A stretch of DNA of 64,000 nucleotides from Actinomycetes bacterium (GTDB lineage: Bacteria > Actinomycetota > Actinomycetes > Actinomycetales > Microbacteriaceae). Location: NCBI GenBank assembly GCA_023386365.1, contig JAEWJX010000118.1:1-64000 (forward strand), written 5' to 3'. Both the position numbers and the translations under genes were made by a program. Below the pieces are notes generated by a model. The model had not been told where the DNA came from. It saw only the letters and a program-made list of their open reading frames with translations, and did not search any database. Positions 1 through 8,837 of this stretch are shown one piece after another. Within the stretch, counting starts at the first letter, position 1; each line of letters opens with the position of its first letter.

Positions 1-26
1 ACGCACGCGCGGGGGGACGCGTGCGT
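1..26. terminator. GC-rich hairpin at window edge
   Basis: Positions 1-9 and 18-26 are perfect reverse complements (ACGCACGCG / CGCGTGCGT) around an 8-nt G-rich loop. It may be the terminator of a gene to the left of the window, but no T-run follows and the stem may continue outside. From 27 to 235 I see no convincing gene or structured RNA; this stretch holds the 5' region of the cardiolipin synthase gene. Confidence 0.4.
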
Positions 27-235
27 CGTGCCAGGAGCGGAAAGCGGCCGCCACGGGTGGTGGTGGAGGCGGCAGCCTCTCGGGTCAGCTCCACGGGAGA
101 CCCGGAAGACGAGAACGGTGCAGGGGGGATGTCTCGGCTCCTCGGATCGGTACGTATCAACTCGACACAGATCAGGAGCACGCCGGGCGGCCCCTGATAC
201 ATCGCCGACCGAGAAACTTCCGACAGACTGGGCCA

Positions 236-1705
236 GTGGACGATCGGCTGGCAGCCTGGCTCTCCCTCGCGACCGTGGTGGGGCTGCTGCTCGTCGACCT
301 CGGGGTGCGCATCGCGGCGCTCATCATCGTTCCGCGCAACCGCCGCCCCCAGACGGCGATGGCGTGGCTGCTGGCGATCTTCTTCATCCCATACATCGGC
401 ATCCTGTTCTTCCTGCTGTTCGGCAGCAACCGGCTGCCGAAGGGGCGCCGCCGCAAGCAGCGCGAGATCAACGAGTACATCCTCGAAACCACCGAAGGTA
501 TCGACCTGGTGGCGAAGGACGCCGCCTGGCCGCCGTGGCTGGAGCCACTCGTCGAACTGAACCGCACCCTCGGCGCGATGCCGCTCGTCGGCGGCAACAA
601 GGCCCGGATGTGGGCCGACAACCAGCAGTCGTTCGACGCGATGACGGAAGAGATCCGCGCCGCGAAAAGGGTCGTGCACGTCGAGTTCTACATCCTGTCG
701 CTCGACGACACCACGCGGCCGTTCTTCGAGGCGCTGGCGGAGGCCCGCGCCCGCGGCGTGAAGGTGCGGGTGCTGCTCGACCACCTCGGCAACCTGCAGT
801 ACCCCGGCTTCCGCCGCACCAAGAAGTTCCTCACCGACGCGAACATCGAATGGCAGCTGATGCTGCCGCTGCTGCCCCTGAAGGGCAAGTTCCAGCGCCC
901 CGACCTGCGCAACCACCGCAAGCTGCTCGTCATCGACGGCGAGGTGGCGTTCACCGGGTCGCTGAACGTCATCGAGACCCCGTACCAGAAGAAGAAGAAC
1001 CACAAGAAGGGCCTGCACTGGAAGGACTACTGGGTGCGGTTCGAGGGCCCGGTGGTCGCGGGCATCGACGCGATCTTCGTCACCGACTGGTACTCGGAGA
1101 CCGACGAACTGCTGGTGCGGGAGGCGGCGCCCGTGCGGGCGACCGGCGACGGGCACCTCGACTGCCAGGTGGTGCCGAGCGGCCCCGGGTTCTCCGGCGA
1201 GAACAACCTGCGCCTCTTCAACTCGCTCGTCTACAACGCGCAGAAGCGCATCATCCTGGTGAGCCCCTACTTCGTGCCCGACGACTCGATGCTGTACGCG
1301 GTCACGACCGCCGCCCAGTCGGGGCTGCACGTGGAGCTGTTCGTGTCGGAGATGGGCGACCAGTTCATGGTCTACCACGCCCAACGCAGCTACTACGAGG
1401 CGCTGCTGAAGGCGGGCGTGAAGATCTACCTGTTCCCGAAGCCGACCATCCTGCACGCGAAGCACATGACCTTCGACGACGAGGTCGCCATCATCGGCTC
1501 ATCCAACATGGACATGCGCTCGTTCACGCTCGACCTGGAGATCTCGGTGATGATCCACGGCGAGCCGTTCCTGTCGCAGCTGCGCGAGGTGGAGGACTCC
1601 TACCGGGCGGTCAGCCGGGAGCTCACCCTCGAGGAGTGGCAGCAGCGTTCCTTCCGGGTGCAGACCATCGACAACCTGATGCGCCTCACCGCCGGCCTGC
1701 AGTAG
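236..1705 (+). CDS. cls: cardiolipin synthase (phospholipase D superfamily)
   Basis: Membrane enzyme that joins two phosphatidyl units into cardiolipin. The 489-residue protein has the usual length and layout: two N-terminal membrane helices (about residues 8-30 and 40-62), a basic stretch, then two PLD catalytic domains. Both HxKxxxxD motifs are intact: H227/K229/D234 and H407/K409/D414, each followed by a G-S-x-N type turn. The start is GTG; six bases upstream is CAGACT, a weak -10-like box, so the mRNA could be leaderless. The gene ends only 3 bp from the convergent ferredoxin reductase gene. The PLD-type synthase assignment is firm; the exact phospholipid donor cannot be read from sequence. 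Confidence 0.93.
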   Translation: MDDRLAAWLSLATVVGLLLVDLGVRIAALIIVPRNRRPQTAMAWLLAIFFIPYIGILFFLLFGSNRLPKGRRRKQREINEYILETTEGIDLVAKDAAWPPWLEPLVELNRTLGAMPLVGGNKARMWADNQQSFDAMTEEIRAAKRVVHVEFYILSLDDTTRPFFEALAEARARGVKVRVLLDHLGNLQYPGFRRTKKFLTDANIEWQLMLPLLPLKGKFQRPDLRNHRKLLVIDGEVAFTGSLNVIETPYQKKKNHKKGLHWKDYWVRFEGPVVAGIDAIFVTDWYSETDELLVREAAPVRATGDGHLDCQVVPSGPGFSGENNLRLFNSLVYNAQKRIILVSPYFVPDDSMLYAVTTAAQSGLHVELFVSEMGDQFMVYHAQRSYYEALLKAGVKIYLFPKPTILHAKHMTFDDEVAIIGSSNMDMRSFTLDLEISVMIHGEPFLSQLREVEDSYRAVSRELTLEEWQQRSFRVQTIDNLMRLTAGLQ

Positions 1706-1708
1706 CAC

Positions 1709-3055
1709 TCAGTCGCGCGAGATGCGCACCATCTCGTCGCGGGGCACGACCTTGACGCGGGCGCGGCCGTGCGGTTCGCCGAGCGCGATCTCGTGCTCGT
1801 CGAGGCGGTGCCAGCCGTCGAGGTCGGTGTAGAGCACCCCACGCGACTGCAGCAGCGCCGACACCGACTCCTCGTGCGGGTCGGACGGGTTCCACCAGCT
1901 GGCCTGATCCTTGACCAGGTGCGAGATGGTCTCCATCGCATCCGACTTGGTGTGGCCGATGAGGCCCACCGGTCCGCGCTTGATCCACCCGGTGGCGTAG
2001 ACGCCCGGGACGATGTGGTTGTCCTTGTCGAGCACCTGACCCTCGTGGTTGGGGATCACGCCGTGCTTCTTGTCGAACGGGATGCCGGAAAGCGGCGACC
2101 CGAAGTAGCCGACGGCCCGGTAGATGGCCTGGATCGGCACCTCGCGGATCTCGCCGGTGCCACGCACGCCGCCCTCGCCATCCGGCTCGGTGCGCTCGTA
2201 CCGGAACGCGGTGATGCCGTTCTCGTCGCCCACCACTTCGAGCGGCTTCGCGTAGAAGTGCAGGTGCAGGCGCCGCGACGCCTGACCTACCTCACGCTGA
2301 CGCCACTGGGTGAGCACCTTGTCGATGACGAGTACCTGCTTGTTCGACTCGATGGCCCGCTTCGAGGCTTCGTCGTAGTCGAAGTCCTCCTCGTAGACGA
2401 TCATGTCGACGTCGCGCAGCTCGCCCAGCTCACGCAGTTCGAGGGGGGTGAACTTCACCTGCATCGGGCCGCGGCGGCCGAACACGTGCACGTCGGTGAC
2501 GGGCGACGCCTTCAGACCCTCGTACACGTTGTCGGGGATCTCGGTGGGCAGCAGGTCTTCGGGGTGCTTCGCCAGCACGCGCGCCACGTCGAGCGCCACG
2601 TTGCCGTTGCCGACGACGGCCACCGACTGCGCCTCGAGCGGCCACTCGCGCGGGTAGTCGGGGTGCCCGTCGTACCAGCTGACGAAGTCGGCGGCGCCGT
2701 AGCTGCCCGGCAGATCGATGCCGGGGATGTTGAGATCGGCGTCGTGCACGGCACCCGTGGAGAAGATCACCGCGTGGTAGTGCTTCTTCAGGTCGTCGAG
2801 GGTGATGTCGCGGCCGTAGAGCACGTTGCCGAAGATGCGGATGTCGCCGCGGTCGACCACCTCACGCAGCGCCGTGATGATGCCCTTGATGCGCGGGTGG
2901 TCGGGGGCGACGCCGTAGCGCACCAGCCCGTAGGGGGCGGGCAGCTGCTCGAACAGGTCGATGGAGACGTCGAAGCTGCGCTCGTACTTGAGCAGGATGT
3001 CGGCGGCGTAGATGCCGGCGGGCCCGGCGCCGACGATCGCGAGGCGGAGCTTCAT
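1709..3055 (-). CDS. fprA: ferredoxin/flavodoxin-NADP+ reductase, FprA type
   Basis: FAD-dependent enzyme of the adrenodoxin-reductase-like family that moves electrons between NADPH and ferredoxin-type carriers in the cytosol. The 448-residue protein begins with a Rossmann FAD motif (G9-A-G11-P-A-G14) and has the NADPH-binding GNGNVALDVARV stretch near residues 149-160. A C-terminal ATGWIKRGPVG segment is typical of FprA proteins. I chose the ATG at 3055 because AGGAAGG lies upstream and the Rossmann fold starts at once; the longer reading to 3352 is low-complexity shadow. It lies downstream of, and on the same strand as, the polyprenyl diphosphate synthase gene. Confidence 0.93.
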   Translation of the reverse strand: MKLRLAIVGAGPAGIYAADILLKYERSFDVSIDLFEQLPAPYGLVRYGVAPDHPRIKGIITALREVVDRGDIRIFGNVLYGRDITLDDLKKHYHAVIFSTGAVHDADLNIPGIDLPGSYGAADFVSWYDGHPDYPREWPLEAQSVAVVGNGNVALDVARVLAKHPEDLLPTEIPDNVYEGLKASPVTDVHVFGRRGPMQVKFTPLELRELGELRDVDMIVYEEDFDYDEASKRAIESNKQVLVIDKVLTQWRQREVGQASRRLHLHFYAKPLEVVGDENGITAFRYERTEPDGEGGVRGTGEIREVPIQAIYRAVGYFGSPLSGIPFDKKHGVIPNHEGQVLDKDNHIVPGVYATGWIKRGPVGLIGHTKSDAMETISHLVKDQASWWNPSDPHEESVSALLQSRGVLYTDLDGWHRLDEHEIALGEPHGRARVKVVPRDEMVRISRD

Positions 3056-3113
3056 ACGGGGGGTCCTTCCTGTGCGCCGGAGCGGCGCGGGGTTACACGG
3101 ATGCCGGGGCGGC

Positions 3114-4175
3114 TCAGCCGGAACGTTCGACGATCGCCTCGGCGAAACGGGTGAGCGACTTCTTGACGGGACCCTTCGGCAGCACCTCGAGCGCGGCGAC
3201 GGCTTCCGCCGACCAGCGGCGGGCCTCGGCGAGGGTGTCGGCGGTGACGCGGTGATCGCGCAGTTCGGCGACGGCGGATGCGAACGCGGCCGGGTCGGCG
3301 TCGGGCGCGACGCCCGCCTCGAGGCGACCGAGCAGGGCGGCGGATTCGGCATCCGTCTCGGCGTCGCGGCGCAGGTAGAGCAGGGGCAGGGTGGGTACGC
3401 CGGCGCGCAGGTCGGTGCCGGCCTCCTTGCCGGTGTGTTCGATCGCGTTCGACAGGTCGATGACGTCGTCGATGAGCTGGAAGGCGACGCCGATCTTCTC
3501 GCCGAACTCCTCGACGGCCGGCTTGTAGGCCTCGTCGGCGTTCGAGAAGACGACGCCGACGACGGCGGCGCAGGAGATGAGCGAGCCGGTCTTGTCGGAG
3601 AGCACGTTCAGGTAGTGCGCGATCGGGTCCTCCCCGGGACGCGGCCCGACCGTCTCGTGCAGCTGGCCGAGGCAGAGACGCTCGAACACGTCGGCCTGCA
3701 GGGTGAGCGCACGTTCGCCGAGGCTCGCGATCAGCTTCGAGGCGCGGGCGAACAGCAGATCACCGGTGAGGATGGCGACCGAGTTGCCCCACACCGTCTG
3801 GGCGCTCGGCACCCCGCGGCGCACCTGCGCGTCGTCCATCACGTCGTCGTGGTACAGCGACGCGACGTGGGTGATCTCGACCGCCTGGGCGGCGCGGATC
3901 ACATCTTCGTTCACCCCGTCGCCGAGCTGTGCGGTGAGCAGCGCCAGCACCGGACGCACCCGCTTGCCGCCCGCGTCGAGCAGGTAGCGGCTGGTGGCAT
4001 CCGCGATGTCGTCGGCGAACGACAGCTGGGCGGCGAGACCCTCTTCGACCTGCTCCAGCCCCGCCTCGATGGAGCGCGCGAAGCTCTTCTCCTCGCTGGA
4101 GGCGAAGAGCGCGTCACCGAGTCCGAGCGACGCACCGAGGGTGCGGCGACGGGCGAGCGAGGGGGTCGGGGTCAC
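3114..4175 (-). CDS. polyprenyl diphosphate synthase (menaquinone side chain)
   Basis: Trans-isoprenyl diphosphate synthase that elongates allylic diphosphates with IPP to make the long prenyl chain of menaquinone. In the 353-residue product both aspartate-rich magnesium motifs are intact: DDVMD at 110-114 (first DDxxD, followed by the usual R-R-G) and DDVID at 236-240. Small residues before the first motif are consistent with a long-chain product, but the chain length cannot be read reliably. The GTG start at 4175 lies 23 bp after the menG stop, so the two are probably one operon: methyltransferase first, then prenyl synthase. Close relatives are annotated as heptaprenyl, octaprenyl or solanesyl synthases. 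Confidence 0.9.
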   Translation of the reverse strand: MTPTPSLARRRTLGASLGLGDALFASSEEKSFARSIEAGLEQVEEGLAAQLSFADDIADATSRYLLDAGGKRVRPVLALLTAQLGDGVNEDVIRAAQAVEITHVASLYHDDVMDDAQVRRGVPSAQTVWGNSVAILTGDLLFARASKLIASLGERALTLQADVFERLCLGQLHETVGPRPGEDPIAHYLNVLSDKTGSLISCAAVVGVVFSNADEAYKPAVEEFGEKIGVAFQLIDDVIDLSNAIEHTGKEAGTDLRAGVPTLPLLYLRRDAETDAESAALLGRLEAGVAPDADPAAFASAVAELRDHRVTADTLAEARRWSAEAVAALEVLPKGPVKKSLTRFAEAIVERSG

Positions 4176-4198
4176 GGGGTGGCCGTTCTTGTCGGACG

Positions 4199-4957
4199 TC
4201 AGGTGGCGGCGGGCGTGCGGGGGGCGCGGCGGCGGGCCGCGGATGCACGCACCTCGGGGTCGACGGGCTTGCGGCCGCGGTGCATGGCGACGACGCCGCC
4301 CGTGAGGTTGCGGAACGCGACCCGGGTGAACCCGACTCCGCGGATCCACTTGCTCAGCTGGTGCTGGTCGGGCCACTGCTCGATCGATTCGATCAGGTAG
4401 GTGTAGGCGTCGGGGTTGCTGCTGGACAGCTTCGCGAGCATCGGGAAGGCGAGCTTCATCCACGCGTCGTAGCCGGCCCGCATCACCACGTTGGTGGGGT
4501 GCGAGAACTCGGTGACCACGAGGCGGCCGCCCGGCTTCAGCACGCGGTACATCTCGCCGAGCGCGACGATCGGCTTCGACACGTTGCGCAGACCGAAGCT
4601 GATGGTGACGGCGTCGAACTCCTCGTCGCCGAACGGCAGACGCTCGGCGTCGCCCTCGATGAACTCGATGCCGGGCTGCCGGCGGCGGCCCTCCTCGATC
4701 ATGCCGGGCGAGAAGTCGAGAGCCACCACGGTGGCGCCGGACTTCGCGATCGCCGCCGACGACGTGCCCGTGCCCGCGGCGACATCGAGGATGCGCTCAC
4801 CCGGCTGCGGGCCGATCGCCTTCACCGTGGCGATGCGCCACAGCACGGCGTTGCCGACCGAGAGGATGTCGTTCGTGCGGTCGTACCCGGCCGCGACGTC
4901 GCTGAACATGCCGGACACCTCGTCCGGCTTCTTCTCCATGTCCGCCCTGTTCACCAC
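4199..4957 (-). CDS. menG: demethylmenaquinone methyltransferase
   Basis: SAM-dependent C-methyltransferase (UbiE/MenG family) for the last step of menaquinone synthesis. The 252-residue protein shows the SAM motif LDVAAGTG near residues 57-64, the family signature FGLRN in the middle, and a GGxxxxHRG-like C-terminal motif. A short low-complexity A/R/P tail follows. Two adjacent GTG codons (4957 and 4954) and an ATG at 4939 could start it. A TAGGAT box (4963-4968 on this strand) lies 5-8 nt upstream of the GTGs, which favours a leaderless GTG start. The gene is divergent from menF with 82 bp between them. Confidence 0.93.
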   Translation of the reverse strand: MVNRADMEKKPDEVSGMFSDVAAGYDRTNDILSVGNAVLWRIATVKAIGPQPGERILDVAAGTGTSSAAIAKSGATVVALDFSPGMIEEGRRRQPGIEFIEGDAERLPFGDEEFDAVTISFGLRNVSKPIVALGEMYRVLKPGGRLVVTEFSHPTNVVMRAGYDAWMKLAFPMLAKLSSSNPDAYTYLIESIEQWPDQHQLSKWIRGVGFTRVAFRNLTGGVVAMHRGRKPVDPEVRASAARRRAPRTPAAT

Positions 4958-5039
4958 CGATCATCCTATCCAGGCCACATGCCGGGCGGTTGGGTCCTTC
5001 GGCCCCTCCGCCGACGCCGGTGCGCCGTAGGGTGGAGGG
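4958..5039. promoter_or_regulatory. divergent menG/menF promoter region
   Basis: 82 bp between two divergent menaquinone genes. On the minus strand TAGGAT (4963-4968) sits just before the menG GTGs. On the plus strand TAGGGT (5028-5033) is followed by 6 nt (GGAGGG) and the menF GTG at 5040. Both fit a -10 box with transcription starting at or next to the start codon; GGAGGG could also serve as a ribosome site if transcription starts further upstream. Confidence 0.55.
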
Positions 5040-6302
5040 GTGACCGATCCCGAGGGCGCGGTACCGCAGCTCACGTCCCGCACCCGGGTCGTCGACCCGG
5101 TGGCCTCCCTGCTTCCCCTGCTCGACGCGAACGCTCCCCTGTTGTTCGTGCGCCGCGGCGAAGGCGTCGCCGGCCTCGGCGAGGCGCTGCGCCTCGAGTT
5201 CACGGGGCCCGACCGCATCACGCAGGCGGCCGAGACGTGGCGCCGGATCGCGGCCGCCGCATCCGTCGACGACCCGGTCGGCAAGTCGGGGTCGGGGCTG
5301 TTGGCGTTCGGCGCGTTCACGTTCGCCGACGATTCCGCGTTCTCGAATGTGCTCATCGTGCCGCGGGTGATCGTGGGGCGCCGCGACGGCGTCAGCTGGA
5401 TCACCGACGTGTCGGTCGCCGGTGTCGACGCTCCACCGATCGTGCCCACCGTCACCCCGCTGGGTGCCGAGTTCCGCCTCTCGCTGCAGCCCGGCACGGT
5501 CGGCGCCGACCGCTACCAGGCGATGGTGGCGGATGCCGTGGGCCGCATCGGCCGGGGCGACCTGCGCAAGGTGGTGCTCGCTCGCGACCTCGTCGGCCAC
5601 CTGCCGACCGGCGGCGACCTGCGCCGCGTGCTCGTCGACCTGGCGCTCGGCTACCCCGACACCTGGACGTTCGCGATCGACGGCCACATCGGCTCCAGCC
5701 CCGAGACGCTGGTGCGGGTGAACCGCGGCAAGGTGTCGGCGCGAGTTCTGGCGGGCAGCATCGCGCGCGGTGCGGATGCCGACGCCGACCACGCGGCGGC
5801 CGTCGCCCTGGCTACCTCCACGAAAGACATCGACGAGCACCGCTACGCCGTGCAGAGCGTGCTCGCCGCGCTCGGCCCGCACGCCCGCGGCGACGACGGC
5901 CGTGGCGTGTCGGCGAGCGAGTTCCCGTTCGCGCTGAAGCTCCCGAACCTGTGGCACCTGGCCACCAACATCGAGGGCACCCTCTCCGACGGCTCGTCGG
6001 CGCTCGACCTCGCCGCGGCGATGCATCCGACGGCCGCGGTCGCCGGAACCCCCACCGCGAAGGCGCTCGAGCTGATCCACGAGCTGGAGCCCCTCGACCG
6101 CGGCCGCTACGGCGGCCCCGTCGGCTGGGTGGATGCGAACGGCGACGGCAAGTGGGCGGTGTCGCTGCGCTCGGCGGAGGTGGCACCCGACGGCGGCATC
6201 CGCGCGTTCGCCGGCGCCGGCATCCTGGCGCAGTCCGACCCGCAGACCGAGTACGACGAGACGAAGCTCAAGTTCCGTCCCATCGTCGAGGCGTTCGCGT
6301 AG
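5040..6302 (+). CDS. menF: isochorismate synthase
   Basis: Converts chorismate to isochorismate, the entry step to menaquinone. The 420-residue protein belongs to the chorismate-binding MenF/EntC/TrpE superfamily. The conserved core is in the C-terminal half: an STKDIDEH segment, a HPTAAVAGTP segment with the catalytic surroundings, GRYGGPVGW, and the final KLKFRP. In this family the magnesium-binding glutamates lie in these segments. MenF is favoured over salicylate or anthranilate synthase because the other men genes are present and no PhzE/TrpG partner is visible. The stop codon shares its last base with the next gene's start. Confidence 0.9.
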   Translation: MTDPEGAVPQLTSRTRVVDPVASLLPLLDANAPLLFVRRGEGVAGLGEALRLEFTGPDRITQAAETWRRIAAAASVDDPVGKSGSGLLAFGAFTFADDSAFSNVLIVPRVIVGRRDGVSWITDVSVAGVDAPPIVPTVTPLGAEFRLSLQPGTVGADRYQAMVADAVGRIGRGDLRKVVLARDLVGHLPTGGDLRRVLVDLALGYPDTWTFAIDGHIGSSPETLVRVNRGKVSARVLAGSIARGADADADHAAAVALATSTKDIDEHRYAVQSVLAALGPHARGDDGRGVSASEFPFALKLPNLWHLATNIEGTLSDGSSALDLAAAMHPTAAVAGTPTAKALELIHELEPLDRGRYGGPVGWVDANGDGKWAVSLRSAEVAPDGGIRAFAGAGILAQSDPQTEYDETKLKFRPIVEAFA

Positions 6303-6649
6303 TGGCCGCGCGGGAGCTGTTCCTCGAGGGGCGCACGGTCTTCGCGATCGCGATTCAGGGTGTGCAACTGATCGTCGCGTTGGTGCTGAACGAGGTGCTG
6401 ATGGGTGCCGCGTACTCGTTCTCCGACGGGCGGGTGCAGAGCGGGGATCAGCTGTACCTGCTGGGGCCGAGCCCCCAGGTGGGGTTGGCGCTGATTGCCC
6501 TGATCACGCTGCTGTCGATCGCCTCCACCGTCGTGATCGCCACCCACGACGAGTTGCGCCGCGGGGCGTGGATCGCCCCCGTCGTCGCCATCGTCGCGTG
6601 CGTCCTCACGTGCGTGCTGGCGATCGTCGGCTTCCAGCCGATCGTCTGA
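6302..6649 (+). CDS. small integral membrane protein, unknown function
   Basis: A 115-residue protein starting at the GTG that overlaps the menF stop by one base (TAGTG), so it is probably translated by coupling with menF. It has three to four predicted membrane segments: one at about 14-36, one around 55-80 and one near the C-terminus. The linker contains GDQLYLLGPSPQ. I recognise no domain or catalytic motif. Its fixed position behind menF suggests a role in the membrane or merely co-expression, but nothing in the sequence ties it to quinone chemistry. Confidence 0.65.
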   Translation: MAARELFLEGRTVFAIAIQGVQLIVALVLNEVLMGAAYSFSDGRVQSGDQLYLLGPSPQVGLALIALITLLSIASTVVIATHDELRRGAWIAPVVAIVACVLTCVLAIVGFQPIV

Positions 6650-6656
6650 CGCGATA

Positions 6657-6685
6657 CGGGACCGGTGTCCCGTGACAGACGGGAC
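6657..6685. promoter_or_regulatory. CGGGAC/GTCCCG repeat before the sensor kinase gene
   Basis: Three half-sites in a row: CGGGAC (6657-6662), GTCCCG (6667-6672) and CGGGAC (6680-6685). They form inverted repeats with spacers of 4 and 7 nt, just upstream of the kinase start. The same half-site occurs repeatedly before the membrane protein gene downstream of this system (9490-9543), which makes it a candidate binding site for the adjacent LuxR-type response regulator. Confidence 0.6.
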
Positions 6686-6707
6686 ATCCTGCTGCCACGA
6701 TGAGCGG

Positions 6708-8837
6708 ATGCGACGAACGACGAGCCGGATAGCGGTCGTCGTGTTCGTGGCGGTCTCGCTGGTCGCCGCCGTCGGCGCGATCTGGATCGACACGATCGTG
6801 CTGCCCGAGCATCCGGACCCGATGTCGTCGTCGGGATGGTCGGCGGTGCTTCCCGGGGTGGCGATGCTGATCCCGGGGCTGCTGCTGCTGTGGCGGCTGC
6901 CGTGGCATCCGATCGCCGTCGTGCTGAGCCTGTTCGGCACCCTGTGGGTGATCGACGGGCTCGCGAGCGCGGCCGTGAACCTCGCCTGGTACACCGACCG
7001 GGATGCCACCTACGGCCCGTCGGCGTTCTGGTTCTACAACCGGCTCGGCTCGGTGCTGATCCTCCCGATCCAGCTGCTGCTGCTGCTGTTCCCCGACGGC
7101 CGCCTGCGCCGCGGGTGGGCGTACCCGGTGTCGGTGGTGTCGATCGTGCTGGGCCTCGTGATGCCGTTCGTGTTCCTGTTCGCGCCGGGGCGTGTGCTCG
7201 CCGACGGCGACCCGGAGATGGTCGAGCAGCTCGCCACCTTCGAACGCACCGCATCCCTGCCGCTGCTTCCCGACGGGCTGTGGAAGGTGCTGCTCGCCGT
7301 CGGCCCCACCTGCATGCTCGCCGCCCTGCTGCTGGCCCTCGTCGTGGCGGTGAGCCGGTGGATCGGGGCGGATGCCGACGAGCGGGCGCAGTTGCGCTGG
7401 CTGGTGTGGTCGGGGGCCGTGTTCGTCGGCGCGACGTTCCTGTATCCGATGCTCCCAGGCGTCGCCGTCGACCTGCTGCTGGGCATCACCATCGGGCTGG
7501 TCAGTGCGAGCGTCGTCGTCGCGGTGACCCGGTACCGCCTGTACGCGATCGACCGCCTGCTGTCGTGGACGATCGTCTACGTCATCCTGGTCGCCGCGGT
7601 CGTGCTGCTCGATGTGGTGCTGGTGCTGCTGGTCGGCAACGTGCTCGACGACCGGGCGGTGATGCTCATCGCGGTCATCGCGGTGACGCTCGCCTACGCG
7701 CCGCTGCGCGGCAAGCTGCTGACGGTGGCGCGGCGCACCGTCTACGGCAGACGCGCCGACCCATACAGTCTCGTCTCGGCCCTCGGCGAGCGCCTCGAGC
7801 AAGCGGCCGACACCTCCCAGCGGGTCGAGGATCTGGCGAGCACCATCGCGGAGGCGTTCGCGTCGCCGTACGTGCGGGTCGCGATCGACCGCCCCGGCTC
7901 CGGCACCATCGAAGCGTCCGTCGGCACCCGCGGCACCGAGATCACCCGCGTCCCGATCGAGTACGACGGCGTGCAGATCGGGCGCATCGAGATGCAGCCC
8001 GGCCGCCGTCCCCTCGTCTCGGCGCGCGACCAGCGGCTGCTCGGCGACCTGGTGCGCGTCACCGCCGCGGCGCTGCGCGCCTCCGAGCTGAACCGTGAAC
8101 TGCAGGCCGGCCGCGAACGTCTGGTGCGCGCCGGCGAGGAGAGCCGCTCGCGCCTGCGCCGCGACCTCCACGACGAGCTCGGCCCGCTGCTCGCCGGGGT
8201 GCGGCTGCGGCTGGAGGCGGCGCGCAACGCGATGCCCCGCTCACCCGAGAAGGTGATGGCCGCCCTCGACGCCGCCATCGAGGAGCAGGGCGACGTGATC
8301 ACCACCATCCGCCGCATCGTGCACGACCTGCGACCACCGGCCCTCGACGACCTGGGGCTGGCCCGTGCACTCGAGCAGCTGGCGGAGCGGGTGGACGGCG
8401 GCGGGTGCACCGTCACCGTCACCGCCGACCTCCCGCATCCGCTGACCGCCGCCGTCGAGGTGGCGGCGTTCCGGATCGCGTCGGAGGGGCTTGCGAACGC
8501 CCGCCGCCACGCGAACGCGTCCGAGATCTCGGTGCGGCTGCTCTCGGAGAGCGACCGCCTCATCGTGGCGATCGATGACGACGGCCGCGGCATCCGCGTC
8601 GGGGCGACACCGGGCCTCGGCCTCGCGTCGATGCGGGAACGCGCCGAGGAGCTCGGCGGCACGTTCGACGTCGACAGCGTCGCCGGCCGCGGCACCCGCA
8701 TCACCGCCATCCTGCCCTTCGAACCGGTCGAGGTGGCCGAACCGGTCACCCCGCAACCGCCGCCCGCGACGGCCCCCGTCACCGCCCCCGCTTTCCGTTT
8801 CGTGTCCCCATTCCAGGAGTTGGCCGATGACCACTGA
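6708..8837 (+). CDS. membrane sensor histidine kinase (HisKA_3/NarL-partner type)
   Basis: Sensor of a two-component system. The 709-residue protein starts with about six membrane segments (residues 8-330, in two groups), then a GAF-like linker, a dimerisation helix with phosphoacceptor H488 in RRDLHDELGP, and an ATPase domain with the N, G1 (DDDGRGI) and G2 (GLGLASM) boxes. The tail is proline- and alanine-rich. I chose the ATG at 6708 because the upstream GTG at 6672 lies inside an inverted-repeat operator. It overlaps the response regulator gene by 11 bp, so the pair is co-translated. The signal is unknown; many membrane segments and no extracellular domain suggest sensing within the membrane. 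Confidence 0.88.
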   Translation: MRRTTSRIAVVVFVAVSLVAAVGAIWIDTIVLPEHPDPMSSSGWSAVLPGVAMLIPGLLLLWRLPWHPIAVVLSLFGTLWVIDGLASAAVNLAWYTDRDATYGPSAFWFYNRLGSVLILPIQLLLLLFPDGRLRRGWAYPVSVVSIVLGLVMPFVFLFAPGRVLADGDPEMVEQLATFERTASLPLLPDGLWKVLLAVGPTCMLAALLLALVVAVSRWIGADADERAQLRWLVWSGAVFVGATFLYPMLPGVAVDLLLGITIGLVSASVVVAVTRYRLYAIDRLLSWTIVYVILVAAVVLLDVVLVLLVGNVLDDRAVMLIAVIAVTLAYAPLRGKLLTVARRTVYGRRADPYSLVSALGERLEQAADTSQRVEDLASTIAEAFASPYVRVAIDRPGSGTIEASVGTRGTEITRVPIEYDGVQIGRIEMQPGRRPLVSARDQRLLGDLVRVTAAALRASELNRELQAGRERLVRAGEESRSRLRRDLHDELGPLLAGVRLRLEAARNAMPRSPEKVMAALDAAIEEQGDVITTIRRIVHDLRPPALDDLGLARALEQLAERVDGGGCTVTVTADLPHPLTAAVEVAAFRIASEGLANARRHANASEISVRLLSESDRLIVAIDDDGRGIRVGATPGLGLASMRERAEELGGTFDVDSVAGRGTRITAILPFEPVEVAEPVTPQPPPATAPVTAPAFRFVSPFQELADDH

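Noticed and set aside
28..1755. 575-residue open frame covering the cardiolipin synthase gene
   Set aside because: It is an arginine/proline-rich frame with no domain, overlapping a gene with two intact HKD motifs; a GC-rich shadow.
3056..3352. 99-residue N-terminal extension of the ferredoxin reductase
   Set aside because: Low-complexity, overlaps the polyprenyl synthase gene; a ribosome site and the Rossmann start favour 3055.
6672..6707. Earlier GTG start of the sensor kinase
   Set aside because: It lies inside an inverted-repeat operator, and the first membrane helix starts right after ATG 6708.
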